Source: Longilinea sp964536805 (GTDB lineage Bacteria; Chloroflexota; Anaerolineae; Anaerolineales; Anaerolineaceae). From it: DNA of 64,000 nucleotides. The position numbers and the translations under genes were made by a program. Where the stretch lies: positions 1 through 64,000 of the forward strand of contig CAZHYQ010000009.1 in the NCBI GenBank assembly GCA_964536805.1, given 5' to 3'. The notes below the pieces were generated by a model. The model made no database searches. It was not told where the DNA came from and worked only from the letters and a program-made list of their open reading frames with translations. Below, one piece after another: positions 34,571 to 43,584 of this stretch; positions within the stretch are counted from its first letter, which is position 1; each line of letters starts with the position of its first letter.

Positions 34571-35595
34571 CAGAAAGATTGCTGTTTAGCGCGGCGCAGC
34601 ACCCACAGGAAGAATGGCGCACCCGCCAGCGATGTAATCACGCCCACCGGCAGCTCCTGTGGAGCCATCAGCGAGCGTGCCAACACGTCTGCCACCAGCA
34701 AAAATGCCGCGCCGGACAACGTGGAAAGAGGCAGCAGGCGGCGGTAATCACCGCCCCACAGCAGCCGCACAAGGTGGGGAACGATTAGCCCCACAAAACC
34801 GATCACCCCCGAAAACGCCACCGCCGCGGCCGTGGTCAGCGTGGCAGCAATGACAATGAGCCGCCTTGCGCTTTCCACCGGTAGGCCAAGCTGATGGGCC
34901 TGCTCGTCGCCAAATTGCATGACGTTGAGCGCGTGCCCGCTGGCTAATAAAATGCCGCAGCCCACCGCCAGATAGGGCAGCACGGCCAGTACCGGCTGCC
35001 AGCCGGAGAGGGTCGAACCGCCCAGCAGCCAGACCAGAGCCCGGCGCAGTTCGCCTGTGGCGTTAAGCATGAGAAACGAAGTCAGGGCGGTGCAAAAAGA
35101 GCTTACTGCCACACCTGCCAGGATCAAACTGGTGGTCGGTACGCTGCGCCCAACCCGTCCGAGCTGGTAGACCACCAGCACGGTCAACAGCGCGCCAGCG
35201 AAGGCCGCCAGCGGAACGGCAACCAGACTGCCCATTTTCTGCGGCCATTGGGCTGTCATCGCCAGCACCGCACCCAACCCCGCCCCCGATGCCACCCCGA
35301 TCAGATAGGGATCAGCCAGCGGGTTGCGAAACAGCCCCTGGTAAGCCCCGCCGCTGGTAGCCAGCGCAGCACCGGTGAAGGCAATTAAAAGCGTGCGCGG
35401 CAGGCGCAGCGACAGGAGAATGGCGGCATAGGTATCCGCCTGCGGCAGGCTGGGTTGCCCTCCGGTCGACGCCGCCTTGATCAAATCCCATAACGCAGCC
35501 GGCGGTATGAACACGCTGCCGACCGCCACGCTGAGCAGCAACGCGGCTGCCAGCGTGAGGGCACTGATGAGGTAAGGGCGGGTGGAATTTCTCAT
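34567..35595 (-). CDS. btuC: ABC importer permease, BtuC/FecCD type
   Basis: A 342-residue FecCD-family permease with about ten hydrophobic helices. 'LRLPRTLLIAFTGAALATSGGAYQGLFRNPLADPYLIGVASGAGLGA' (read in pieces around residues 63-110) is the standard family region, as is 'GFVGLIVPHLVRLLWGGDYRRLLPLSTLSGAAFLLVADVLAR' near the C-terminus, with the coupling helix for the ATPase. It precedes the ATPase with a 4-bp overlap. A CACAGAG-type repeat separates it from the binding-protein gene upstream. Confidence 0.87.
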   Translation of the reverse strand: MRNSTRPYLISALTLAAALLLSVAVGSVFIPPAALWDLIKAASTGGQPSLPQADTYAAILLSLRLPRTLLIAFTGAALATSGGAYQGLFRNPLADPYLIGVASGAGLGAVLAMTAQWPQKMGSLVAVPLAAFAGALLTVLVVYQLGRVGRSVPTTSLILAGVAVSSFCTALTSFLMLNATGELRRALVWLLGGSTLSGWQPVLAVLPYLAVGCGILLASGHALNVMQFGDEQAHQLGLPVESARRLIVIAATLTTAAAVAFSGVIGFVGLIVPHLVRLLWGGDYRRLLPLSTLSGAAFLLVADVLARSLMAPQELPVGVITSLAGAPFFLWVLRRAKQQSFW

Positions 35596-35607
35596 GGAGG
35601 GGAACCA

Positions 35608-35764
35608 GCCACAGAGCTCACAGAGAAAGGACAGAGAGAAGGGAAGGAAAAAGTAAAAGAGCGATCAACGGCAATGAGCCGGAAACGAATCCCCTCATTT
35701 ATCGATCCCTCCTTCGTTCTCATATCTTCTCTTTGCTCTCTTTCTTTCTCTGCGTTCTCTGTGG
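35608..35764. repeat. CACAGAG/CTCTGTG inverted-repeat element, copy C
   Basis: Left arm 35608-35627, right arm about 35745-35764, with a purine-rich then pyrimidine-rich middle. It interrupts the importer operon between binding protein and permease. The right arm ends 11 bp before the binding-protein stop codon. Confidence 0.8.
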
Positions 35765-35775
35765 ATATCCTAACT

Positions 35776-36699
35776 TCACTTGAACAACGCAGGCCGTAGC
35801 AATTTTGCTAGCGCTTCCAACCCATCCACCAGGCGCGGGCCGGGGCGGCTGACCAGGTTATCGTCAAAGGCGTAAACGCGGTTATCCTTTACGGCTTGCA
35901 GCGCGCTCCAACCGGGGCGGGCGGCCACCTGTTCGGCTGTGACGCCGTAAGCAGCATCGCCCAGTAGGATGATCGATGGGTTTTGTACCAGAAGGGCTTC
36001 CTGGCTCATCTGGACGTAATCGCCCTTGATGCTGTCGCCCACATTGCTGCCCAAGGCCATATTGACCAGTTGCGATAAATAGGAACCCTGCCCGGCTGTC
36101 CATGGTTTGGCCGGGTCGCTGCCGTCCATTTCATAGAAGACAGTAATAATGCTGGAAATCGGCGCCAGTTTATCTTCCACCGCCTGAACGCGCTTTTGCA
36201 GCGACTGGACCAGGGCGTCCGCTTCGCTTTCCCGTCCAGCAAGCTGCCCCACCGTTTGTAAATTGGCATACAGGCCGCCCAGATCTTTGGGATTGGACAG
36301 GTAATAGACTTTCAAACCGACGTCTTCCAGCGCTTTGACCTGTTCGGGCGTGTTGATTTCAGCCGCCAGCACCAGGTCCGGCTTCAGGCTGGCAATGGTT
36401 TCGATGCTGTAGGTGCCCATCGAACCGCCCACCGAAGGCAGGGATGCCGCTTCAGCCGGATAGTCGGAAAATTCATCCCGGCCGATCACCTGCGCGCCTG
36501 CGCCGATGGCATACAGAATCTCGGTATTGGATGGCGCCATCGAGACGATCTTCTGCGCCGGGGCGGCCAGGCTGACCGAACGCCCCAGACCATCCGTGAG
36601 CGCTATCGGGTTGGCGCCGGTGTTTGCGACCGGGCTGCAAGCCCCGATTGTCAGGACAATAGAAATTATGGAACAGAACAGAATAATGGTTCGCTTCAT
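35776..36699 (-). CDS. btuF: ABC importer substrate-binding lipoprotein, BtuF type
   Basis: A 307-residue periplasmic-type binding lipoprotein with the lipobox 'TIGAC' at about residue 20. The mature part is a BtuF/FhuD-like two-lobe fold: 'RSVSLAAPAQKIVSMAPSNTEILYAIGAGAQVIGRDEFSDYP' in the first lobe and a long connecting helix near 'LQSLQKRVQAVEDKLAPI'; 'ALLVQNPSIILLGDAAYG' in the second. It is the first gene after the cobalamin riboswitch and its terminator. The ribosome site (GGAA) is weak. Confidence 0.87.
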   Translation of the reverse strand: MKRTIILFCSIISIVLTIGACSPVANTGANPIALTDGLGRSVSLAAPAQKIVSMAPSNTEILYAIGAGAQVIGRDEFSDYPAEAASLPSVGGSMGTYSIETIASLKPDLVLAAEINTPEQVKALEDVGLKVYYLSNPKDLGGLYANLQTVGQLAGRESEADALVQSLQKRVQAVEDKLAPISSIITVFYEMDGSDPAKPWTAGQGSYLSQLVNMALGSNVGDSIKGDYVQMSQEALLVQNPSIILLGDAAYGVTAEQVAARPGWSALQAVKDNRVYAFDDNLVSRPGPRLVDGLEALAKLLRPALFK

Positions 36700-36761
36700 T
36701 TCATTTCCATGGATGAGTGGAGTTTTTAATTTGGAACACGAAATCGCTCCTGTCTGTGAAA

Positions 36762-36789
36762 TAAAAAATCCTGTCCGCGGGGACAGGAA
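36762..36789 (-). terminator. riboswitch expression-platform terminator
   Basis: On the minus strand TCCTGTCC and GGACAGGA (stems 36781-36788 and 36769-36776) flank a 4-nt loop and are followed by six T residues. It lies between the cobalamin aptamer and btuF, so binding of B12 should favour termination. Confidence 0.85.
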
Positions 36790-36834
36790 GGTTTATGGAT
36801 TGGCTAAATGCGTTTCCACCTCCTTTCCGCGAGG

Positions 36835-36998
<164 letters not shown>

Positions 36999-37062
36999 GT
37001 CATTGTATGCGCGGAGCGGTGGAATGTCAAGTCAGGAACAATCCACGGCCGCAATGATGATA

Positions 37063-37091
37063 AAAACCCCCCGCACCAGGCGGGGGGTTTT
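37063..37091 (-). terminator. intrinsic terminator of the DUF4332 gene
   Basis: A strong 12-bp stem, AAAACCCCCCGC with GCGGGGGGTTTT, and a further T on the minus strand. It lies 17 bp beyond the DUF4332-type stop codon. Confidence 0.85.
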
Positions 37092-37107
37092 CCGGGGGAA
37101 CCAGGAA

Positions 37108-37512
37108 TTAGTAATTGATAACGCGCGGCAGTTTCTTGGCCTGATCGATCCAATCCGCGACCATCTTCTCGGTCGGCAGTTTCCGGACCAGTTTCTTGGC
37201 TTCGTTGACTTCCACGATCTTCTGGAAAAGATTCTTGGCAACGCGCTGGGCCAGTTCCGGCACAGTATCCACGCCGGCTTCTTCCAGCAGGTCAGAATAC
37301 TCTTCCGCGACGCCCTTGATGCGGAATAAATCCACGTGATTGACCCATTCGAGGATCAACGCATCGCTGATGCCAGACTTTTCAGCCATTTCCTTGCGGC
37401 CCTTGGGAGTGGAGCCAATCTTGAGCAGGGCTTCGGTATTGGCGACACCGGCTGCCTTGAGTTTTTCGGCATACTTGGGGCCAATTCCTTCAACATCGAG
37501 TAAATTTGCCAT
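37108..37512 (-). CDS. DUF4332 (helix-hairpin-helix) protein
   Basis: A 134-residue soluble helical protein. The pattern 'LLDVEGIGPKYAEKLKAAGVANTEALL' followed by 'LFRIKGVAEEYSDLLEEAGVDTVPELAQR' is the two-fold HhH-like repeat of DUF4332, a domain thought to bind nucleic acid or proteins; the function is unknown. The ATG at 37512 follows AAGGAG at suitable spacing, so the upstream 14 open codons are excluded. It has its own terminator and seems monocistronic. A similar helical module appears at the N-terminus of the papain-like protease at 47527-48618. Confidence 0.85.
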   Translation of the reverse strand: MANLLDVEGIGPKYAEKLKAAGVANTEALLKIGSTPKGRKEMAEKSGISDALILEWVNHVDLFRIKGVAEEYSDLLEEAGVDTVPELAQRVAKNLFQKIVEVNEAKKLVRKLPTEKMVADWIDQAKKLPRVINY

Positions 37513-37658
37513 CGTTTTATTCTCCTTGATTTGTCTGAGCAGTTTGAGAAACAAGCAGGATTATGAGTTCATTTTTAGCCAAAATTGCAGTTTACCTAAT
37601 ACAAATATAGGACACTTGCGCAGGTTCGTCAAGTGATATTTCAGACGAGTGTTTTCGA

Positions 37659-38972
37659 TTATCGAAATACTGTTGATCCACTCATGCCGCTGGAACTGGC
37701 GGTAACCACCTGCCCGCCGCGAAGCAACCGGCCCAGGTAGGGTTTTTCGCCTGCCTCGACCTGCCAGCCGGAAAGTACGTATGGAATGATATCCAGGCCG
37801 AGCCACTCGCCGTTATATTTACGCGCCAGGTGCACGTGCGCACCGGTTGCCACACCACCCTCGCAGGAAGGGTTGCCGAGCGGCTCGTCCGCTTCCACCC
37901 GCGTTCCAACAGGCACCCGGTTGGCCAGATGCATGTAAACCAGGACCCAACCCGTCTGTTCATTGCCGTCACCATCCAGGTCCAGTGCCAGGGCGCCGCG
38001 CGCCGATCGCACCACCACCCCCGCCGCCGCAGCCACAGCCTGCTGAGGCGCCGGTTTGCAGCCTGTGCCGGAAATTGGCGCCAGGTCAATGGCGCCCAAG
38101 GGGCTGCCAACGCCCCAATCGATGTGCGGCCCGCCGGTGAGCGACCATTTTTCACCGGCCGGAACCGGCAATTCGAGCTGCGGCTGGGCAAGGTTGGCCG
38201 GCAGCAGCGGTTCGACCGCGCGCTGCCAGGGGTCGCCAAATTGCGCTGAATAAGTGGCGATGAAACCGTCCGGACCAAGAATGGCGGCCTGCCAGTCTAC
38301 AAAAGGCAGCAGGCGCGCAAAAAGGGAGTAGAGCGCTGCCATGGCGGGGTTGGCGTCCGCTGGCAGGCTGATGCTGACGCCGTCCGGGAAAACGATCTGC
38401 CCCAGTTGCCCGGCGCGCGCGGCGTAATAGCCCTGCGACAGGTAGCGCACCGCCAGGCGCAGTTCGCGGTTGAGACCCTGAAAAGTGGGATTTTCGAATC
38501 CAAGCGGATAAACAAGGTCGCTGCCCGGTTTGGGCTGCCCAAAAACCCAGCCGGAACGGTATTCCAGCAGGCCCAGCAGCAGGCGCGGGTTGGTGGAAGT
38601 CTCCTCGGCGATGCGTTTGACGATCTGCGCGCCTGAGAGCGTTTCGGAGTCGACTGCTTCGCTGTAGCTGGCCAGGTAGCCGCCGGCTGAGGAAATAAAT
38701 TCCGCCACATCAAAACCCGCAGCAGCCGGCGAGTTGACGATTTCACTATCGGGGAAAAGCGCATGTGCCTGCACCAGCGCCGTTGCCAGCGGCGCCTGCA
38801 GTTGAATGTTGGGGGTTGCCGTGGCCGCGGCGGGCTCGGTGGCCAGCGTGAGGCTGCCAGGGGTATTCGTAATGGGTATTGCCATGCGGGCGCGCGAGGG
38901 CAGATTGCAGGCCAGCACCGGCAGCAGCCAGGCCAGAAGCAACGCAAGAAAGAGACGACGGCGATAGCGCAT
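37659..38972 (-). CDS. M23-family peptidase-like lipoprotein
   Basis: A 437-residue exported lipoprotein: signal 'RRRLFLALLLAWLLPVLAC' with lipobox 'VLAC' near residue 22. After about 270 residues without a recognised domain, the C-terminal part resembles LytM/M23 metallopeptidases: 'GPHIDWGVGSPLGAIDLAP', 'AAAGVVVRSARGALALDLDG', 'VYMHLANRVPVGTRVEADEPLG' and 'GAHVHLARKYNGEW'. M23 enzymes cleave peptidoglycan cross-bridges; the HxH is present but the first metal-ligand pair is atypical, so activity is uncertain. The ATG at 38972 was chosen because it starts the signal peptide. Confidence 0.8.
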   Translation of the reverse strand: MRYRRRLFLALLLAWLLPVLACNLPSRARMAIPITNTPGSLTLATEPAAATATPNIQLQAPLATALVQAHALFPDSEIVNSPAAAGFDVAEFISSAGGYLASYSEAVDSETLSGAQIVKRIAEETSTNPRLLLGLLEYRSGWVFGQPKPGSDLVYPLGFENPTFQGLNRELRLAVRYLSQGYYAARAGQLGQIVFPDGVSISLPADANPAMAALYSLFARLLPFVDWQAAILGPDGFIATYSAQFGDPWQRAVEPLLPANLAQPQLELPVPAGEKWSLTGGPHIDWGVGSPLGAIDLAPISGTGCKPAPQQAVAAAAGVVVRSARGALALDLDGDGNEQTGWVLVYMHLANRVPVGTRVEADEPLGNPSCEGGVATGAHVHLARKYNGEWLGLDIIPYVLSGWQVEAGEKPYLGRLLRGGQVVTASSSGMSGSTVFR

Positions 38973-39076
38973 GAGCAGATTGTACCAGAGAGGCGGCCGG
39001 GCAGAGGAATTATTCGCAGGGCCATCCGTCTGGCGCGCGCCAAAAATTGTGCTAAAGTCATCCATGAGGTATTTGC

Positions 39077-39940
39077 ATGAACACATCCATCCCCAAAGAG
39101 ATTGAATCCTTCTGGCTTACCGTCAACGGGCTGCAAATTCGCGCCTACGCACTCGGCAGCGGCAATCCGCTGTTGCTGCTGCACGGCGGCGGCGTGGACG
39201 GTGCGCTGCTCTCCTGGCGGCTGGCCATGCCCGCGCTGGCCGCCTCCGGCCGCCGGGTGGTCGCCTTTGATTGGCCGGGCTATGGCGAAAGCCAGCCCAA
39301 CCTGCAACCCAACACGATGGATTTCTACATCGAATTCACCGGCGCAGTGCTGGACGCGCTCGGCCTGCAACGCAGCGCCTTGATGGGGCTTTCGTTGGGC
39401 GGCGGGGCGGCGCTCGGTTTCGCGCTGGCGCACCCCGAACGGGTGGAGCGCCTGGCATTGGTGGATGCCTATGGTCTGGCGGACAAGGTCGCTTTTCAAC
39501 GTCTTTCGCATTGGATGGTGCAGACTGATTGGATGATGCGCGGCAGTTATGCGCTGCTGCGCAAGAGCCGCGCACTGACGCGCTGGACGCTGAGTTACAT
39601 CCTGGCGCGCAAGGAGTCGATCACCGATGAACTGGTGGAGGAAGTCTACCAGGTCATCCGCGACCCGAACGCCGGCAAGGCCTTCCTGGATATTCAACGC
39701 AGCGATGTGCTGCCTGACCGCGTGCGCACCTGCTACATCGACCGCGTCAACGAACTGAGCATGCCAGCACTGATCATCCACGGCGAGAAGGACACACTGG
39801 TGCCGCTTTCAGCCGCGCGTGAAGCGGTGAGGCGTAACCCTGCCATTCAGCTCATTGTGCTGCCGCGCTGCGGTCACTGGCCGCAACGTGACGCGCCGCA
39901 GGAATTTAACCGCGCCGCCGCGGCGTTTTTTGAAGAATAA
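39077..39940 (+). CDS. alpha/beta-fold hydrolase
   Basis: A 287-residue soluble hydrolase. 'LLLLHGGGVDGALLSWRLAMPAL' holds the oxyanion region, 'ALMGLSLGGGAALGFALAHPERV' the nucleophile Ser (G-x-S-x-G as 'GLSLG'), 'ALIIHGEKDTLVPL' the acid and 'LPRCGHWPQRDAPQEF' the catalytic His. It fits the MhpC/epoxide-hydrolase-like group; substrate unknown. The ribosome site is weak. It is divergent from the M23-type gene and is followed by repeat copy D before the convergent phosphorylase gene. Confidence 0.87.
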   Translation: MNTSIPKEIESFWLTVNGLQIRAYALGSGNPLLLLHGGGVDGALLSWRLAMPALAASGRRVVAFDWPGYGESQPNLQPNTMDFYIEFTGAVLDALGLQRSALMGLSLGGGAALGFALAHPERVERLALVDAYGLADKVAFQRLSHWMVQTDWMMRGSYALLRKSRALTRWTLSYILARKESITDELVEEVYQVIRDPNAGKAFLDIQRSDVLPDRVRTCYIDRVNELSMPALIIHGEKDTLVPLSAAREAVRRNPAIQLIVLPRCGHWPQRDAPQEFNRAAAAFFEE

Positions 39941-39950
39941 CCCAGGAAAA

Positions 39951-40113
39951 AACCACAGAGACTCAGAGATCACAGAGAAGAGTGGAATAAAAATGAGAGA
40001 AGAGAGTGTGAGGATATAATATTTCTTCACTCTCTTTCAGTTTTTCTTCATGGTGTCCTCTATGCTTTTCTTCGCTCCGTAAATATCTACTCTGTGCACT
40101 CTGTGACTCAGTG
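39951..40113. repeat. CACAGAG/CTCTGTG inverted-repeat element, copy D
   Basis: Left arm 39951-39977, right arm 40090-40113, around a pyrimidine-rich unique centre. It begins 10 bp after the hydrolase stop codon and ends 12 bp before the stop codon of the convergent phosphorylase gene. Confidence 0.85.
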
Positions 40114-40125
40114 TTTAGTTCCTCT

Positions 40126-41829
40126 TCAGGTCTTAAACCAGCGGATGGCATAGGGTTCGAGTTCCGCGTTCTTGCGGCTACCCAGCAAGTCAACGCCGCG
40201 CCGCAAGCCTTGCGGAAATTCCTGCGCCCGGGCAGTCACATTGACCAGGCAGATCACATCGCCGCGCCGCAGTGCGAAGATGCCCGCGCCGGCATCCAGC
40301 ACCTCCTGGCCCACGGACGGCGCGAAGGAGGGCTCGGCGGCGCGCACGCGCAGCATGGCCGACAGCCAGTCGAACACCATCCTGCGCCGCCCGCTGGGGT
40401 CGTCCAATCCAGCGGTCAATTCATCCAGCGTCAGCTTCTGGCGGTTGATGGCGCGGTTGTGCCCGTGAATCTCCACCCCTTTCGCCCAGCCGCGTGAGCC
40501 AAAAAGCGAGTGAAAGTAGATGCCCGGTTTACCCTGCAGCGAAAGAAGAATGGCGTGTGCTGCCAGAAAACGCCTTACTTGCAGCCCTTCGTCCTCGCCC
40601 CCGGCCGGATCGGAAAGTGCGTCGAAATAGTTGATATTGAGTTCATAGGGACTCTGCGAACCATCCGGGTTGTGCTTGTAGGAAACGCGTCCGCCGTGCG
40701 CCAGCGTTCCCGCCACCAATCGTTCGATTTGCGCGTCGGAAAGAATGCCGCGGGCCGGGTTCAACCCGATGCCGTCGTGCGAGGCCAGAAAGTTGAAAAA
40801 GGTGACACTCGGGGAAGGTAAGCGCAATTCTGCCGCCCAGGCGCTCAGCACGCTGCAATCGCCGGTGCGCAGGGTATGCAGAACCAATGGCGGCAGTGCA
40901 AAGTTATACACCATCTGCGCCTCGTTCGCCCCGTCGCCGAAATAGGAGATGTTGTCGCCGTGCGGCACATTGGTCTCGGTGACCAGCAGCACCTGCGGCG
41001 CGACCAAGTCCAACACCGCCCTCATCAATCGGATGACCGCGTGTGTTTGCGGCAGGTGGATGCAGGCCGTACCGATTTGTTTCCACAAGTAGGCGATCGC
41101 GTCCAATCGGACTAAGGTTGCGCCATGTTCGACATAAAACAGCAGCACGTCCAGCATTTGCAGCAGCACGCGCGGGTTGGCGAAATTCAGGTCCACCTGG
41201 TCGGCCGAGAAGGTCGTCCAGATTTTTCGATCGCCGTCCGCCGCGTTGAAGGTCGTCAGCAGTGGCAGCGCGCGCGGGCGCACCACTTGCGAGAGATCTG
41301 GATCATCCTCAACGCTGACAAAGAAATCGCGGTAGCGCGGGTCATCTGCCAGGTACCCCCTGAACCACTCACCCTGCACCGAGGCATGGTTGAAAACCGC
41401 ATCGTACATCAGGCTGAAACTGCCGCGCAGCCGCTCGATCTGCTCCCACCCGCCCAATGCCGGGTCGACGCGGTAGTAATCGCTGACTGAAAAACCGTCA
41501 TCCGAGCTGGACGGGAAGAACGGCAGAATGTGCAACCCGCTGACCACGCCGCTCAGCCAGGTTTCGGCGAAATCGGCCAGCGTCGCCAGCGGCAGCTGCC
41601 CTGCTTGCTGCACCTGGTCGCCGTAGGTGATGAGAATGGCATTACACTGGCTTAGGCCAGTGCCATGCTGGCTAAGACCCTGCTGAGGCAGGCCAGGCAA
41701 ACGCCTTTGGTAGCGCTCGATCAACTCGCCCAGTTCCGGCTGCAACCCGACTGCTCTTTCCGCGCCATACAGTTCCACCAACAGCAGCCGGTCGATGCGT
41801 TCCTGCGGTTTTTCGCTTTGTTCCGTCAT
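40126..41829 (-). CDS. GH13_18 sucrose phosphorylase-like glycoside phosphorylase
   Basis: A 567-residue alpha-amylase-fold enzyme of the sucrose phosphorylase subfamily. The family start 'NAILITYGDQVQ' is followed by 'LHILPFFPSSSDDGFSVSDYYRVDP'; the nucleophile Asp is in 'LVRLDAIAYLWK', the acid/base Glu in 'LLVTETNVPH' and the stabilising Asp in 'FLASHDGIGLNP'. GH13_18 enzymes phosphorolyse sucrose, sucrose-6-phosphate, glucosylglycerol or glucosylglycerate; the length and loop 'GSRGWAKGVEIHGHNRAINR' do not decide the acceptor, and a compatible-solute substrate is plausible. The ATG at 41829 follows AAGGAGG. Confidence 0.85.
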   Translation of the reverse strand: MTEQSEKPQERIDRLLLVELYGAERAVGLQPELGELIERYQRRLPGLPQQGLSQHGTGLSQCNAILITYGDQVQQAGQLPLATLADFAETWLSGVVSGLHILPFFPSSSDDGFSVSDYYRVDPALGGWEQIERLRGSFSLMYDAVFNHASVQGEWFRGYLADDPRYRDFFVSVEDDPDLSQVVRPRALPLLTTFNAADGDRKIWTTFSADQVDLNFANPRVLLQMLDVLLFYVEHGATLVRLDAIAYLWKQIGTACIHLPQTHAVIRLMRAVLDLVAPQVLLVTETNVPHGDNISYFGDGANEAQMVYNFALPPLVLHTLRTGDCSVLSAWAAELRLPSPSVTFFNFLASHDGIGLNPARGILSDAQIERLVAGTLAHGGRVSYKHNPDGSQSPYELNINYFDALSDPAGGEDEGLQVRRFLAAHAILLSLQGKPGIYFHSLFGSRGWAKGVEIHGHNRAINRQKLTLDELTAGLDDPSGRRRMVFDWLSAMLRVRAAEPSFAPSVGQEVLDAGAGIFALRRGDVICLVNVTARAQEFPQGLRRGVDLLGSRKNAELEPYAIRWFKT

Positions 41830-41978
41830 GCCAGCCTCCTTCAGCCCGCGTTCACGGTAGCCCGATTGTAGCAAAGTCCAGCCGCCTTGCCAAATAGGAA
41901 AGCCTAGACCCGTGCCTGCATCATCAACTAACAGATATGCTATAATCCGATGAAACCCTGAAACTGGAAACATCGCTT

Positions 41979-42908
41979 ATGCGTTATTTGATTACCGGAG
42001 CCGCAGGCTTTCTCGGCGCGGCGCTCTCAAATCGTCTGGCCAAGCAAGGACATACCGTGCGCGGGGTGGATGATCTTTCCACCGGCGACCCGGCCGCCCT
42101 TTCGGAGGACGTGCATTTCACCCGCGGCGACGTCAACGACCGCCCCAAACTGTGGACGCTGCTTCAGGACGTGGACTGCGTCTACCACCTGGCAGCGCGC
42201 GTGCTGGTGCCCGAGTCGGTGCTCTACCCGCGCGAATACAACCAGGTCAACGTTTCCGGCACGGTCAGCCTGATGGAAGCCATGCGCGACGTGGGCGTGC
42301 GCCGGGTGGTATTCATCTCCTCCGGCGCGGTCTACGGCAACCAGGAAACCCAGCCGGTGCGCGAGGACGCCCGCCCCGATCCGCGTTCGCCCTATGCCGT
42401 CTCCAAGCTGGCCGCTGAATTCTATGTGAATACCATTGGGCGGCTGTGGGGCATCGAAACGGTCTGCCTGCGCGTGTTCAACGCCTACGGCCCCGGCCAG
42501 CACTTCCCGCCCGTGCACGCCCCGGTGATTCCCAATTTCCTGCGCCAATCGCTGCAGAATGGCACCATCGTGCTGCACGGCGACGGCAGCCAATCGCGCG
42601 ATTATATCTACGTCGAAGATGCCGTTTCCGCCATGGTCGCAGCCTCCACCGCCCCGGCCGTCAACCGCCTGACCATCAACGTCGGCAGCGGCAGCGATAC
42701 CACCGTGCGCAACCTGGCGCAGCTGGTCAACGGCATCACCGGCGGCAAACCTGAAATGGTCTATAACGCCCGCAACGACGGCGGCCCATCGCGGCTGTGC
42801 GCCGACATCCGCCTGGCGCGTGAAAAACTGGGCTATAAGCCTGAAATTAACCTGGAAGACGGTCTGCGTCTGACCCTGGAAAACGATCCGCGCATCCGGC
42901 AAAAATAA
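41979..42908 (+). CDS. NAD-dependent epimerase/dehydratase (UDP-glucose 4-epimerase-like)
   Basis: A 309-residue extended SDR. The cofactor motif 'YLITGAAGFLGAALSNRLA' opens the protein; catalytic residues are in 'FISSGAVYG' and 'PYAVSKLAAE' (Y-x3-K); 'LRVFNAYGPGQ' and 'GDGSQSRDYIYVEDAV' are typical of nucleotide-sugar 4-epimerases. It acts in the cytoplasm on an NDP-sugar for surface polysaccharide; the exact sugar is unknown. A TATAAT at 41941-41946 precedes it without a clear -35. It is followed closely by the DNA glycosylase and then a NeuD-like gene. Confidence 0.87.
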   Translation: MRYLITGAAGFLGAALSNRLAKQGHTVRGVDDLSTGDPAALSEDVHFTRGDVNDRPKLWTLLQDVDCVYHLAARVLVPESVLYPREYNQVNVSGTVSLMEAMRDVGVRRVVFISSGAVYGNQETQPVREDARPDPRSPYAVSKLAAEFYVNTIGRLWGIETVCLRVFNAYGPGQHFPPVHAPVIPNFLRQSLQNGTIVLHGDGSQSRDYIYVEDAVSAMVAASTAPAVNRLTINVGSGSDTTVRNLAQLVNGITGGKPEMVYNARNDGGPSRLCADIRLAREKLGYKPEINLEDGLRLTLENDPRIRQK

Positions 42909-42912
42909 ATGC

Positions 42913-43485
42913 ATGGCCGAAGCGCTGTCCGGTGACTTTTTTGCCCGCGATGTCCTTGAGGTAGCCCCCGCCCTGTTGGGCGCGCGGCTGTTTCGGCGTT
43001 TTAACGGCGCCATCGTATCTGGCATCATCAGCGAAGTCGAGGCATACCGCGGAGAAGAAGACCTGGCCTGCCACGCCCGTGCCGGGCGCACCCCTCGCAC
43101 CGCGGTGATGTACGGTCCGCCCGGGCATGCCTATGTCTATTTCACCTATGGCATGCACTGGATGCTGAATGTGGTTTGCATGCCGGCCGGCTCGCCGGCT
43201 GCCGTCTTGCTGCGCGCCATCCGGCCCGAAAGCGGCCTGGAGCTGATCGCAACCCACCGGGCTGGGGTTGCCCCGGCGCACTGGTGTGACGGGCCGGCCA
43301 AACTTTGCCGCGCGTTGGCCATCGACGGCGCATTCAACGGTTGCGACCTGACCGATGAGCGCGGCGGATTGTGGATCGAAGCTGGCACAAACCCGCCTGC
43401 CGAATCAATCCATACCAACGCTCGCATTGGCATCGACAACGTTCCGGAACCCTGGAAGAGCAAACCCTGGCGGTTCACATTCTAA
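42913..43485 (+). CDS. 3-methyladenine DNA glycosylase, AAG/MPG family
   Basis: A 190-residue DNA repair glycosylase that excises alkylated purines. The family core is obvious: 'GIISEVEAYRGEEDLACHARAG' with the catalytic Glu, 'GPPGHAYVYFTYGMHWMLNVVC', and 'GPAKLCRALAI'. Length is normal for bacterial members. It begins 4 bp after the epimerase stop and so is probably cotranscribed with it, though the functions are unrelated. A small hairpin with T-tract follows the stop codon. Confidence 0.92.
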   Translation: MAEALSGDFFARDVLEVAPALLGARLFRRFNGAIVSGIISEVEAYRGEEDLACHARAGRTPRTAVMYGPPGHAYVYFTYGMHWMLNVVCMPAGSPAAVLLRAIRPESGLELIATHRAGVAPAHWCDGPAKLCRALAIDGAFNGCDLTDERGGLWIEAGTNPPAESIHTNARIGIDNVPEPWKSKPWRFTF

Positions 43486-43486
43486 T

Positions 43487-43504
43487 AAAATCGGCCGCGA
43501 TTTT
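43487..43504 (+). terminator. short terminator-like hairpin
   Basis: AAAATCG-GCCG-CGATTTT forms a 7-bp stem ending in four T residues, two bases after the DNA glycosylase stop codon. Confidence 0.55.
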
Positions 43505-43584
43505 GCCATCAAAATTGCGTACAATTAGGCATACGTTTAGCCTCCAGAAATTTGATCCTTTCGTCATGATGAAGCAGGTCCGCC

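Noticed and set aside
38297..39781. 494-codon open frame on the minus strand spanning two genes
   Set aside because: It overlaps the M23-type gene in another frame and is antisense to the alpha/beta hydrolase; its residues are typical of shadow translation in GC-rich DNA.
42027..43100. 357-codon minus-strand open frame
   Set aside because: Antisense to the epimerase and DNA glycosylase, both unambiguous by motif.
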